64,000 nucleotides of DNA. Source: Thermomicrobium roseum DSM 5159. GTDB taxonomy: Bacteria > Chloroflexota > Chloroflexia > Thermomicrobiales > Thermomicrobiaceae. Position 1 is the first letter of the stretch, and each line of letters starts with the position of its first letter. The stretch lies in NCBI RefSeq assembly GCF_000021685.1, contig NC_011959.1:1426001-1490000 (forward strand), written 5' to 3'. Made by a program: the position numbers and the translations under genes. A model generated the notes under the pieces. That model saw nothing but the letters and a program-made list of their open reading frames with translations. It searched no databases and was not told the DNA's origin. Below, piece after piece: positions 32,228 to 40,983 of the stretch.

Positions 32228-34663
32228 TCAGGGCGTTCGGAAGGCGACCCGGCCGCGCAGCGGCGCGCTGTCCAACCGCAGCCAGGCATCGCTGAGCGCG
32301 ATCCCGTTGCCCAACCAGACCGCCCACCCGCCGCCGGGAACGTTCTGACCGATGCGCAGCGTCTGGCGCGCTCGATCGCCTGGCGCTGCCGGCCAGGCGA
32401 TGGGCCCACGCTCGAGCCGCGGGAACGTGATGCCGCGATAGCCGGGCACAGCGCGGGCGATTTCTTGGAAGAGCTGCACCGCGTGGCGCGTGTTCCAGCG
32501 ATAGCCGAGCCGGCGTGCCAACTCTTGGACATGCTGCCAACTCGGACGCGCCTCCCCCGGCGGATCGACCGCGCGCCGCAGCCGCTGCACTGCTCGATCG
32601 GCGGTCGTCATCGTCCCGTCCTGCTCCAGGAACATGGTGACCGGGAGCACGACGTGCGCTCGCTCAGTCAGCGGACCGGGGAAACTGTCTTCCACGATCA
32701 GTACGTCGAGCCGATCCAGCGCGGCCACGAACCGCTCATCGAGCGCTGTGGCATACGCGTGCGAGTTCGCCGCCACGTACAGCGCACGCACCTCACCCCG
32801 CTCGATCGCTGCCACCAGTTCCTCGTAGCCCCATCCTGGCCCGCTCGGCAACTCGGTCGAGCCGCTTCCATTGCCACCCGTCTCGGCCCAGAGGACTGCC
32901 AATTCCTGTCGCATCGCCGCATCCTCCGGCGAGCGATACCCCGGTAGCCAGTCTGGGTGGCAGCCCATGTCCAGCGCACCTTGCGCATTCGCCGGACCGC
33001 GGAACGCGACCACGCCCGCGCCAGCCTGTCCGATATTACCGGTGAGCAAGGCCAGATCGTTGGCCAGCAACGCCGCCGCAGCGATATCGCCGTGCTGCGC
33101 GTGGGCGAGCGTGTGCTGGATCTGGCTCGGTGGATAGGGAGAAGCATCCGTGCCGCGCCCACCAGTCGCATACAGCACGGCTGCGCGCTCCAGCGCCGCC
33201 AAGCTCACCCCGGCTGCCTCGGCCGCCGCGACCGGATCGATCGAGTCGAGAGAGGCCATGAATTCGCTCAGCCCTGTCGCCCCTTCGACCGGGCGAGCCA
33301 ATCCGCGGTCGCGGATCACGCGGGCCATCGCCGCGAGCACCACCGCCTCCGTTCCCGGGCGGATACGCAACCACACATCGGCCCGGTGGAAGAGTGGGAA
33401 CTCGTCGGCGCTCACCACCACCAGCGCGGTTTCACGATAGAGTCGCGCCCACGAATGCCAGTAGCTCGCGACCGGGGCATGCTGACCGATGTTCGGCCCC
33501 ACGACCAAGAGACATCCGGTATCGGTGAAGACTTCCTGGATCGAGTTGGTGCTCACCGGCAATCCGAACGACGCCGTGAGCGCGGCATCGACCGCTCGCT
33601 GCGCCGGAGAGACCAGCGTGTCCACATGCGGCGAACGCATTACCTGGCGAGCGAACCGCTGCAACAGATACAGATCTTCATTCGTCCGATCGGGCGACGC
33701 CAGGAGCGCGAACGCTGTTCCGCGATACGGTCGCAGCAACTCGGCAGCACGGTCGAGCGCCTCGGCGAGCTCGATCGGAACGAGTTCGTCACCCTCGCGC
33801 ACCCAGGCGCTGTCCAGCCGCACTGGGTGTTGCACCTGCTCGTATCCCCACTTGCCACGTACGCAGGTGTAGCCGTAGTTGACGCCGCGCTCCCAGAGAT
33901 GAGTGATCCGACGTACGAGGCCACGGTTGTGCTCGACATTCAGTGTGCAGCCCACATCGCAAAAGCCACAGATCGTCTCCGTGGCGTCCAACTCCCAGGG
34001 ATGGTGCGCGAAGCGCCGGTCAGTCAGCGCACCTACCGGACAGACTGCGATGCACATCCCGCAGGACGTGCACGTGGTGCGGGTCAGATCGATATTCCAG
34101 GCGCTGCCGATCTCGCCCTCGAGTCCGCGGCGCAGCACTTCGATCGCCGTGACCCCGATCATCTCGTCACAGACGCGGGTGCAACGCGCGCAAAGAATGC
34201 AGCGTTCCCACTTGTAGTCGATGTACTCGCTCAAATGCTTGTAGGGACGAGCGAGCTTGGGGCGCCGGAAGGGATTGGTGTGGACATTGTGATAATAGGT
34301 ATTGTCCTGGAGATAACATTCACCGGACTTATCGCAGGTCGGGCAATCGAGCGCGTGGTCGATGAGATAGAGCTGCAGGACGAACCGCCGCGCCTCCTCG
34401 CAGGCCGGCGACTTGGTAGCGATCTCCATCCCGTCGCGCACCTGCGCCGCGCAGGACTCGACCAGCCCGCCGCGACGACCCAGGATTTCCACCGTGCAGA
34501 TCCGGCAGGAGCCCCAGGGTCGCAAGAGCGGTTGATAACAAAGGTTGGGCACTTCGATGCCGACCATCCGGCAGGCCTCCAGGATGGTCAGACCTTCCGG
34601 CACAGTGTATTGCTGTCCATCGATCGTGACGGTGACGAGGCGGCTTTCGGTGGTCGCGGTCAT
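32228..34663 (-). CDS. nuoG: NADH-quinone oxidoreductase subunit G-like (NuoG), molybdopterin-oxidoreductase fold
   Basis: An 811-residue iron-sulfur protein. Domains in order: N-terminal 2Fe-2S ferredoxin (PNLCYQPLLRPWGSCRICTVE), the His-Cys3 cluster site (DHALDCPTCDKSGECYLQD), two 4Fe-4S motifs (CILCARCTRVC; CTSCGMCIAVCP), a further CGFCDVGC cluster motif of the molybdopterin family, then the large molybdopterin-binding-type fold. The same layout occurs in cytosolic formate dehydrogenase alpha subunits, so that alternative must be kept, although pairing with NuoI fits complex I. The start at 34663 is used; GAGGGG lies upstream. First gene of the nuoG-nuoI-lyase group. Confidence 0.85.
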   Translation of the reverse strand: MTATTESRLVTVTIDGQQYTVPEGLTILEACRMVGIEVPNLCYQPLLRPWGSCRICTVEILGRRGGLVESCAAQVRDGMEIATKSPACEEARRFVLQLYLIDHALDCPTCDKSGECYLQDNTYYHNVHTNPFRRPKLARPYKHLSEYIDYKWERCILCARCTRVCDEMIGVTAIEVLRRGLEGEIGSAWNIDLTRTTCTSCGMCIAVCPVGALTDRRFAHHPWELDATETICGFCDVGCTLNVEHNRGLVRRITHLWERGVNYGYTCVRGKWGYEQVQHPVRLDSAWVREGDELVPIELAEALDRAAELLRPYRGTAFALLASPDRTNEDLYLLQRFARQVMRSPHVDTLVSPAQRAVDAALTASFGLPVSTNSIQEVFTDTGCLLVVGPNIGQHAPVASYWHSWARLYRETALVVVSADEFPLFHRADVWLRIRPGTEAVVLAAMARVIRDRGLARPVEGATGLSEFMASLDSIDPVAAAEAAGVSLAALERAAVLYATGGRGTDASPYPPSQIQHTLAHAQHGDIAAAALLANDLALLTGNIGQAGAGVVAFRGPANAQGALDMGCHPDWLPGYRSPEDAAMRQELAVLWAETGGNGSGSTELPSGPGWGYEELVAAIERGEVRALYVAANSHAYATALDERFVAALDRLDVLIVEDSFPGPLTERAHVVLPVTMFLEQDGTMTTADRAVQRLRRAVDPPGEARPSWQHVQELARRLGYRWNTRHAVQLFQEIARAVPGYRGITFPRLERGPIAWPAAPGDRARQTLRIGQNVPGGGWAVWLGNGIALSDAWLRLDSAPLRGRVAFRTP

Positions 34664-34968
34664 GCGACTGGCCCCTCTCGGATACAGGAGAACAGGCCGA
34701 ACTCGGCCTCTTTCCGCTTCACCTGCCCTGATCTTACCACCGCAGGAGGCTGCTCCCCGGATCGCAGCAGCTCACCGGCCGGCGCTCGCTCTTCTCGGCG
34801 ACGAGCACTGCTCCGACCGATCGAAGCAGTGCGGGGAAGGACGGATCGAGTCCACACACGCAGAGAGCCGAGTCGCTCCTCGCGCGACGGGGCTGCTCGA
34901 CCGGGAGGACAACAGCGGCGGGCCGCCAGAATGCTATACTCGCGGCCGAGAGCGGGATGGAGGGACCG
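34664..34968. other. Divergent gap between nuoG and gatB
   Basis: Contains the gatB -10 box at 34935-34940; a nuoG promoter must lie here but no convincing hexamers are seen. No gene or structured RNA was found. Confidence 0.45.
34935..34940 (+). promoter_or_regulatory. Extended -10 box (TGCTATACT) for gatB
   Basis: The TATACT is preceded by TGC, exactly as upstream of dnaJ. A start near 34947 would leave a short leader to the GTG at 34969 and argues against the ATG at 34957. Confidence 0.5.
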
Positions 34969-36420
34969 GTGGAATTCGAGACGGTCATCGGGCTGGAAGT
35001 CCACGCCCAGCTCTTGACCCGGTCGAAAATGTTCTGCGGGTGCTCAGCCGACTACGCTGGCGCACCACCGAACACGCATGTCTGCCCGGTGTGCCTTGGA
35101 CTTCCCGGCTCCTTGCCGGTGATCAATCGACGCGCCGTCGAAATGACCGTGATGACCGGCCTCGCACTCGGTTGCCGCATCCCGCCCTACAGCAAGTTCG
35201 ACCGCAAGAACTACATGTATCCCGATCTTCCCAAGGGCTACCAGATTTCGCAGTACGACCTACCGCTCTGTGTCGATGGCGCGTTGGAATTCCTGGTCGA
35301 TGGCCAGCGCCGCCGCGTCCGCATTCGCCGCGTACACCTGGAAGAAGACACGGCACGCTTGGTCCATCGCACGGTCGCGGGCGAAAGCTACAGCCTCGTC
35401 GACATGAATCGCTCGGGTGTTCCGCTCATCGAGATCGTCACCGAACCGGATTTGCACTCTCCCGAAGAAGCTCGTCTGTTTTTGCAATCACTGCGCCAGG
35501 TTCTCCGCTACCTCGGTGTCTCGACCGGCAACATGGAAGAAGGGGCTTTTCGCTGCGACGCCAATATCTCGCAACGGACCGTGGATGGCCAGCAGCAATG
35601 GCCCAAGGCAGAGATCAAGAACTTGAACAGCTTCCGCTCGGTCGAGCGCGCGCTGGCGTACGAAGAACAGCGCCAGCGAGCAGCCATCCGCCGTGGCGAG
35701 CGCCTCGTCCAGGAGACACGGGGCTGGCTGGAGGACCAGGGAATCACGGTTACCCAGCGCGCGAAGGAGTATCCGGACGACTACCGCTACTTTCCCGAAC
35801 CGGACCTCCCGCCGATCTTTCTCACCGAGGACGATCTGGCGCGTATCCGTGCGGCCATGCCGGAACTTCCGCTCGCTCGTTGGGAGCGGTTCCAGGTCGA
35901 ATACGGGCTCGGCCCGCAGGAAGCGGCACTGCTGACCGAGGAACGCGCGGTCGCAGACTTCTTCGAAGCGTGCGTCGCCGGAGACCGCACGCTGGCACGC
36001 GAGGCCGCGAACTGGATCACTGGCGAGCTGTTCGCGTTGATGCGCGAGCGTGGCTGCGGTATCTCCGAGGTCGGGGTCCAACCACGCCAGTTGCGACAGC
36101 TCATCGAACTGGTTCAGCGCGGAACCATCAGTACGCTCACCGCCAAGGAACTGTTGGGGGCGGTCAGCGAGACCGGTACCGACCCGGAGGTGCTCGTCGC
36201 CGAGCGCGGGCTCGCCCAGGTGAGCGACGAAGCCCAGCTCCGCGCGATCGTCCAGCGCGTCCTCGCCGAAAATCCGAAAGCGGTCGCCGATTATCGCAAG
36301 GGGAAAACCGCGGCGATCGGCTTCTTGCTCGGCCAGGTCAATCGCGCGCTTGCCGGTCGCGCCAATCCGGCCGTGGCTCGTCGACTGCTGGAAGAGGCGC
36401 TCCAGCAACCGGTCGAGTGA
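34969..36420 (+). CDS. gatB: Asp-tRNA(Asn)/Glu-tRNA(Gln) amidotransferase subunit B
   Basis: Kinase/transamidase subunit of GatCAB, which converts mischarged Glu-tRNA(Gln) and Asp-tRNA(Asn) in organisms lacking the direct synthetases. The product (483 residues from GTG) has the family segments FETVIGLEVHAQL, the zinc-site CGCSADYAGAPPNTHVCPVCLGLPG, and KNYMYPDLPKGYQISQYDLPL, with an EEGAFRCDANIS catalytic segment and the C-terminal tail (YqeY-like) that contacts tRNA. GTG at 34969 has GGAGGG 5 nt upstream; the in-frame ATG at 34957 would lie too close to the predicted transcript start. gatA and gatC are elsewhere. Confidence 0.95.
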   Translation: MEFETVIGLEVHAQLLTRSKMFCGCSADYAGAPPNTHVCPVCLGLPGSLPVINRRAVEMTVMTGLALGCRIPPYSKFDRKNYMYPDLPKGYQISQYDLPLCVDGALEFLVDGQRRRVRIRRVHLEEDTARLVHRTVAGESYSLVDMNRSGVPLIEIVTEPDLHSPEEARLFLQSLRQVLRYLGVSTGNMEEGAFRCDANISQRTVDGQQQWPKAEIKNLNSFRSVERALAYEEQRQRAAIRRGERLVQETRGWLEDQGITVTQRAKEYPDDYRYFPEPDLPPIFLTEDDLARIRAAMPELPLARWERFQVEYGLGPQEAALLTEERAVADFFEACVAGDRTLAREAANWITGELFALMRERGCGISEVGVQPRQLRQLIELVQRGTISTLTAKELLGAVSETGTDPEVLVAERGLAQVSDEAQLRAIVQRVLAENPKAVADYRKGKTAAIGFLLGQVNRALAGRANPAVARRLLEEALQQPVE

Positions 36421-36465
36421 CCCCGCCTTGCCCTCTCAGCGCGGCGGTGAGCCGAGAACCGGCTC

Positions 36466-36485
36466 GCCTGCGCGCATGCGCAGGC
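36466..36485 (+). terminator. Hairpin after gatB
   Basis: An 8-bp palindromic stem (GCCTGCGC 36466-36473, GCGCAGGC 36478-36485) with a 4-nt loop, between gatB and the dehydrogenase gene. No T run; it may be a weak terminator or attenuator. Confidence 0.35.
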
Positions 36486-36523
36486 ATCATGATCGACTGT
36501 CGCGTCAGCGATGGGGGCAGAGG

Positions 36524-37789
36524 ATGGTGATCACTACACCGGAGCATAGCTTGTACGCGATCGCTGTCGAGCAGTTCAACCAGGCAGCCGATCTCATCGG
36601 CTTGGAAGACGAACTCCGCCAGATTCTCAGCACGTGCAAGCGTGAACTGACCGTCAACTTCCCGGTCGAGATGGATGACGGATCGATCAAAGTCTTCACC
36701 GGCTATCGCGTCCATCACAATCTCGCCGCGGGACCGGCCAAGGGTGGCATCCGCTATCACCCGAACGTGACCCTCGACGAGGTCAAAGCGCTCGCCATGT
36801 GGATGACCTGGAAATGCGCGATCATGGGTCTCCCGTTCGGTGGCGGGAAAGGCGGGGTCCGCGTCGATCCCAAGCTCCTGTCCCCCGGCGAACTCCAGAA
36901 TCTCACGCGCCGGTACACGACAGAAATCTCCATCCTGCTCGGACCACACCAGGATATTCCCGCGCCGGACGTCAACACCAACCCGCAAATCATGGCCTGG
37001 ATCATGGACACCTACAGCATGCACCGTCACGGGGGCGTCAGCGTGCCCGCAGTCGTGACCGGCAAGCCGCCGATCCTCGGTGGCTCGGCCGGTCGTCTGG
37101 AGGCAACCGGCCGGGGCGTCGTCTTCGCGATCGAAGAAGCAGCGAAGACCTACGGAATCGACTTGACCCAAGCACGCGTCGTGATCCAGGGTTTCGGTAA
37201 TGCCGGTTCGACCGCTGCCCGTTTGCTCGACGAGCTGGGGAGTCGGATCGTCGCAGTCTCCGATTCGCGCGGCGGCATTTACAACCCGAACGGACTCGAT
37301 ATCCCAGCGGTCTTCGCATTCAAGCAGCAGACCGGCTCAGTCATCGGCTACCCGGAAGCGGAGAGGGTCACGAATGAGGAGTTGCTCGAGCTCCCCTGCG
37401 ACATCCTGATACCAGCTGCCTTGGAGGAGCAGATCACTGAACGGAACGCTGCGCGGATCCGCGCCCGGCTCATCGCTGAGGCCGCGAACGGACCGACCAC
37501 GCCAGAAGCGGATCGGATCCTCTTCGATCGCGGCATCATCGTGCTGCCGGACATTTATGCCAATGCAGGGGGCGTGACCGTTTCGTATTTCGAGTGGGTC
37601 CAAGGGCTCCAGCACTTCTACTGGACCGAAGAGGAAGTGAACAGCCGCCTCCGCGCGATCATGACGCGCGCCTTCCAGGCGATCCATGCCACCGCTGAGC
37701 GCTACCATGTCCAGCTTCGCACGGCCGCGCTCGCACTCGCCGTCCAGCGCGTCGCTGAGATCACTCGGTTGCGCGGTATCTATCCGTGA
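36524..37789 (+). CDS. gdhA: Glutamate dehydrogenase (Glu/Leu/Phe/Val dehydrogenase family)
   Basis: A 421-residue enzyme interconverting glutamate and 2-oxoglutarate plus ammonia. HHNLAAGPAKGGIRYHP and MTWKCAIMGLPFGGGKGG hold substrate- and catalytic-lysine residues, followed by HQDIPAPDVNTN, VIQGFGNAGSTAARLL (nucleotide-binding Rossmann) and ILIPAALEEQITERNA. Its length matches hexameric GluDH of thermophiles. GGGGGCAGAGG precedes the ATG at 36524. Separated from gatB by 103 bp with a hairpin; coexpression is possible. A strong terminator follows. Confidence 0.94.
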   Translation: MVITTPEHSLYAIAVEQFNQAADLIGLEDELRQILSTCKRELTVNFPVEMDDGSIKVFTGYRVHHNLAAGPAKGGIRYHPNVTLDEVKALAMWMTWKCAIMGLPFGGGKGGVRVDPKLLSPGELQNLTRRYTTEISILLGPHQDIPAPDVNTNPQIMAWIMDTYSMHRHGGVSVPAVVTGKPPILGGSAGRLEATGRGVVFAIEEAAKTYGIDLTQARVVIQGFGNAGSTAARLLDELGSRIVAVSDSRGGIYNPNGLDIPAVFAFKQQTGSVIGYPEAERVTNEELLELPCDILIPAALEEQITERNAARIRARLIAEAANGPTTPEADRILFDRGIIVLPDIYANAGGVTVSYFEWVQGLQHFYWTEEEVNSRLRAIMTRAFQAIHATAERYHVQLRTAALALAVQRVAEITRLRGIYP

Positions 37790-38137
37790 GGCTTTCGATC
37801 AGACAGCTGGCGCCTCGGCGTGCACCCCTCCGCTCGACAGGATGTGGAGCGGAGGGGTGTCGTGCCTCGCTCGCCGCGCTCGCTGCGTCCTGACTGGCCC
37901 CCAGTCACCAGCACACGCGTCAGCTAGCGGGGGAGATCGACGTTGATCTGCTCACGCAGGCTTCGCGGAGGGAGTCGACCGACCCGGTGACAGAGCACCG
38001 TCCGCATGTCGGGTCGATGGCGGGGAGACCAACTGCCGGGATGACTGCGCGCGACGCTATTCCGTGCCACTATCCACGCACATGATCCGGCTGCACCACC
38101 GGATAGCGCGGCGAACACGAGCCACACCAGAACCAGA
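37790..38137. other. Gap after glutamate dehydrogenase
   Basis: Apart from the terminator at 37823-37859, no gene, repeat or RNA structure is apparent before the convergent coiled-coil gene. Confidence 0.5.
37823..37859. terminator. Terminator hairpin after glutamate dehydrogenase
   Basis: A perfect 13-bp stem (37823-37835 and 37847-37859) with an 11-nt loop, 34 bp past the stop. Confidence 0.75.
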
Positions 38138-39208
38138 TCAGCCGAGCGCGTCGTCCATTGTTTCGTCGCTCGGCAGCCAGCGAGCCAGAGCAGCCTCCCA
38201 ACCGGTCGCCTTACCGTCCGTGATCACGATAACGCCAGCTTCGCTCGCCAGTTCCCGTCCACCCTCGGTCAGCCGGACACCTGCCACGCCGGGCAAGACG
38301 AGGGGGTGGAGCTGGCGCAGCGCAGTCGCACGACGAACCGCCCGCTCCACATCGAAGCGATCGACCGTCGCGGACACTTCGATGACGACCCATACCTCAG
38401 GCTGCTCGGCTGTGGACAGCCGACCTGAGACGACGAGGTCGGCTTCGAACAGATCGTCCCCCTCCGGGCCGGGAAGCCGCTCGGTGATGAGTTCAGCCAA
38501 CTGCCCGATCGCCATCGCGCGGACACGTCGCAGTCGGCGACCGAAAATCGCTGGCGCGCGCTCGCGATAGTACTGCTCCAGAGCCTTGCCAGTCAGGTCA
38601 TCGAGACGGTTGCGTACCCTGACCAGTTCGTCCTCGACCGATCCGACACGCTCTTCGAGCGATCCGACGCGCTCTTCGACCGAGCCGAGACGCTCTTCGA
38701 CCGAACCGAGACGATCTTCCACCCGCTCCATCCGCTTTGTCAGCGCCTCGATCTGCGCCTCGACCCGCTCCATCCGCTGCGTCAAGGCCTCGATCTGGCC
38801 TTCGACGCGCTCCATCCGCTGTGTCAAGGCCTCGATCTGGGCTTCCACCCGCTCCATGCGGGCAGTCAACGCCTCGATCTGCGCCTCGACCCGCTCCATC
38901 CGCTTTGTCAGCGCCTCGATCTGGGCCTCGACGCGATCGGCCAATCGATCGATCGAACGCGCCACGTCATCGATGCGCTGGCCGAGTCGCTCGATCTGCG
39001 CGTCGATCCGGGCCTCGCGCTCGCGCGCTGCTTGCCGATCTCGTTCCATCGCCTCGATCAATCGATCGACCGCTTGCTCGATGCGCCGGACGCCCGCTGG
39101 AAGTTGCAAAAACTCTTCGCCGAGCAAGACCTCCAGGAGGAGGCGCCGGAACTCGGCATCTTCGCGAATCCGCCGGATCAGCTCCTCCGGCAGGCGATCG
39201 GCTGCCAC
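38138..39208 (-). CDS. Coiled-coil protein with PD-(D/E)XK-like C-terminal domain
   Basis: A 356-residue protein. Residues 60-200 are a long coiled coil: five near-identical 14-residue units (VEAQIEALTKRMER type, 93-162), then five heptads (VEERLGS type, 163-197). The C-terminal ~150 residues have the layout of PD-(D/E)XK nuclease-like domains found in coiled-coil DUF3782-type proteins: DLFEADLVVSG followed by VWVVIEVS, where the expected E-x-K lysine is Ser279. Catalysis may therefore be lost or the Lys replaced. The GTG at 39208 was chosen because GGAAGGAG lies 9 nt upstream; the longer open frame lacks such a site. Function unknown. Confidence 0.75.
   Translation of the reverse strand: MAADRLPEELIRRIREDAEFRRLLLEVLLGEEFLQLPAGVRRIEQAVDRLIEAMERDRQAAREREARIDAQIERLGQRIDDVARSIDRLADRVEAQIEALTKRMERVEAQIEALTARMERVEAQIEALTQRMERVEGQIEALTQRMERVEAQIEALTKRMERVEDRLGSVEERLGSVEERVGSLEERVGSVEDELVRVRNRLDDLTGKALEQYYRERAPAIFGRRLRRVRAMAIGQLAELITERLPGPEGDDLFEADLVVSGRLSTAEQPEVWVVIEVSATVDRFDVERAVRRATALRQLHPLVLPGVAGVRLTEGGRELASEAGVIVITDGKATGWEAALARWLPSDETMDDALG
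38618..38932 (-). repeat. Tandem 42-bp and 21-bp coding repeats
   Basis: Five 42-bp units (38723-38932) encode 14-residue coiled-coil repeats and five 21-bp units (38618-38722) encode heptads. DNA identity between units is high, so copy number may vary between strains. Confidence 0.85.
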
Positions 39209-39305
39209 GCTCGCATGCTCCTTCCGTCGCTGCTTGTCTGCGAGGACGAATAGCCCGGCGCAAGCGACTCGCATTCCGGATCGAGCATAGTCCGGCGAGG
39301 GAGCG

Positions 39306-39335
39306 AAAACAAGGCATGCCTCGGTGGACGAGGCA
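39306..39335 (-). terminator. Probable terminator of the TrkA operon
   Basis: TGCCTCG (39317-39323) and CGAGGCA (39329-39335) form a 7-bp stem, followed on the minus strand by TGCC and then GTTTTC. It lies 40 bp past the TrkA stop. Confidence 0.5.
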
Positions 39336-39374
39336 CACTCGTCGAGAACCTGTCAGCGATCGAGAGGGACACGC

Positions 39375-40043
39375 TCAGGCCGTTGCCGGAGCACACAGGA
39401 GCTCGCGAAGTTCGGCCTCGCGCTGCTGCTTGGTCACGATGATCAACTCGTCTCCCGGCTCTATGACCGTCTGGCCGGTCGGAATGATCAGCTCCCCCCG
39501 GCGGATGATCGCCGTGATGATCGCCTCGGGCGGCAAGGGGAGCTGCCAGATCGGCTGGTTGACGACCGGCGATTCGGCGGCGACTTTGGCTTCCACGATA
39601 GCCAGATCGGCGTGCCGGAGAGCCAAGAGGTGGACGAAGGGTCGCTCGGGGATCTGTTGCTCGATCAGACTCAAGATGACGTTCGTTTGACTCACGGTGA
39701 CGTCGATCCCGAGCCGGCGGAAGAGCTCCTCGTTCTTCGGGTTGTTCACGCGAGCGATCGTTCGCCGAACACCGAACCGCTCGCGCGCCACCTGGCAAAT
39801 CACCAGATTGTCCTCGTCGTCACCAGTGACCGCGATCACCACATCGGCACGCCCCGCACCAGCTGCCGCCAGTGTCGCGACCTCGGCCCCGTCTCCCTGC
39901 ATGACGATCGCACCGAAACGGTCGCGATAGATTTGCACTTTGACCGGGTTCTTCTCGACGAGGAAGACCTCGTATCCCTCGTTGACGAGCGTTTTCGTGA
40001 GATAGTACCCGACCTTTCCACCACCAACGACGATGATGTACAT
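39375..40043 (-). CDS. TrkA-type potassium regulator with N and C RCK domains
   Basis: A 222-residue cytosolic protein. The N-terminal RCK_N Rossmann domain starts MYIIVVGGGKVGYYLTKTLV, followed by LVEKNP and VMQGDGAEVATL, which are NAD(H)/nucleotide-binding marks. The RCK_C domain (about 135-215) has IITAIIRRGELIIPTGQTVIEPGDELIIV. Such proteins gate Trk/Ktr potassium channels. No channel gene (trkH/ktrB) is in this cluster. It follows a second, shorter TrkA gene by 34 bp. Confidence 0.88.
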   Translation of the reverse strand: MYIIVVGGGKVGYYLTKTLVNEGYEVFLVEKNPVKVQIYRDRFGAIVMQGDGAEVATLAAAGAGRADVVIAVTGDDEDNLVICQVARERFGVRRTIARVNNPKNEELFRRLGIDVTVSQTNVILSLIEQQIPERPFVHLLALRHADLAIVEAKVAAESPVVNQPIWQLPLPPEAIITAIIRRGELIIPTGQTVIEPGDELIIVTKQQREAELRELLCAPATA

Positions 40044-40077
40044 CGCGGACGCTCCCCACCCAGCTTTCGAAGGATGC

Positions 40078-40497
40078 TCAGCTGGTCTTGGTCACGAGTT
40101 CATCGCGCACAGCTTGCTCGATCATCTCCGAGACGGTCCGGGTCGGGCAAATGACGGTCAAGCCGAGTTCGCGATAGATTTCGGCACGATCGGGATCGTA
40201 GATGCGCAAGATCACTTTCGGAACGCGGTAGATGACTTGCGCGATCTGAGCAGCCATGATGTTCGTGTTGTCGTTCTCGGTCACAGCGATGAACACGTCA
40301 GCCTGCTGGATTCCCGCATTCCGGAGCACATCCTCGTCGATGCCGGTCCCGAGAACGAGCTGGCCGCGGAAGCCAGGTGGCAGTCGCCGAAAGGCCGTCT
40401 GTCGCTGGTCGACGACCGAGACCTGATGCCCTTCCTCAGCGAAATCGCTCGCCAGTTTCGCCCCGACGCGGCCACAACCGACGATGACGATCTTCAC
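40078..40497 (-). CDS. TrkA-N domain protein (short RCK_N only)
   Basis: A 139-residue protein containing only the Rossmann RCK_N domain (IVIVGCGRVGAKLASDFAEEG; VVDQRQ; GTGIDEDVLRNAGI), lacking RCK_C. The acidic ribose-binding residue at the end of strand 2 is Asp (VVDQ), consistent with NAD(H). The pair of long and short TrkA genes could form a heteromeric gating ring. It overlaps the upstream UspA gene by 4 bp. Confidence 0.87.
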   Translation of the reverse strand: MKIVIVGCGRVGAKLASDFAEEGHQVSVVDQRQTAFRRLPPGFRGQLVLGTGIDEDVLRNAGIQQADVFIAVTENDNTNIMAAQIAQVIYRVPKVILRIYDPDRAEIYRELGLTVICPTRTVSEMIEQAVRDELVTKTS

Positions 40498-40952
40498 GAT
40501 GCTGCCTCACCCCGCTCAGCGACCCGTACGACGACGACGTCGCACGGAGCATTGTCAAGGATATACGGAAGCGTCTCTCCCTGCGTCAGGACACCCAAGG
40601 TCCAACGGCTCCTCGTCGCCATGATGATGGCATCGGCCGCGCGTTCGATCGCCTCGTCGACGATCGCCGCACCAGCCACGCGTGCCTGCAGAAGCTCGGT
40701 CAGTACCCGTTTCCACTTCCCGCGCGCGACACGCTGTGCGTACTGCGCTGCTCGCTCCAGGATCGCTGACCCCCGCTCGATCTGCTCGGGCAACTCGACA
40801 TCCAAGGCATACCGTTGTGGGACCTCGACCACATACACGAGGATGAGCGTCGTCTCGCTGCCAGTACAGACTGCTGCCGCCAGGTCGATCGCCCGCTCGT
40901 CGTCTGGTGAACCACTCACCGGGACGACCACCCGGCGGTAGACTCGTGCCAC
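40494..40952 (-). CDS. Universal stress protein (UspA) family protein
   Basis: A 152-residue single Usp domain (start VYRRVVVPVSGSPDDERAIDLAA). The usual ATP-binding GxxGx9G[ST] loop is not clear: ATRSRWTLGVLTQGETLPYILDNAPCDVVVV has only part of it, so nucleotide binding may be weak. Usp proteins often sit beside ion transport genes. It is translationally coupled to the TrkA-N gene (4-bp overlap) and follows the phosphoesterase by 31 bp. Confidence 0.85.
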   Translation of the reverse strand: MARVYRRVVVPVSGSPDDERAIDLAAAVCTGSETTLILVYVVEVPQRYALDVELPEQIERGSAILERAAQYAQRVARGKWKRVLTELLQARVAGAAIVDEAIERAADAIIMATRSRWTLGVLTQGETLPYILDNAPCDVVVVRVAERGEAAS

Positions 40953-40983
40953 GTTTCCCCTCCAGTCTCATCGCGACGCGCGG

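Noticed and set aside
38618..38932. CRISPR-like array suggested by regular 42-bp repeats
   Set aside because: The repeats are in-frame coding sequence for a heptad coiled coil, have no spacers and no cas genes nearby.
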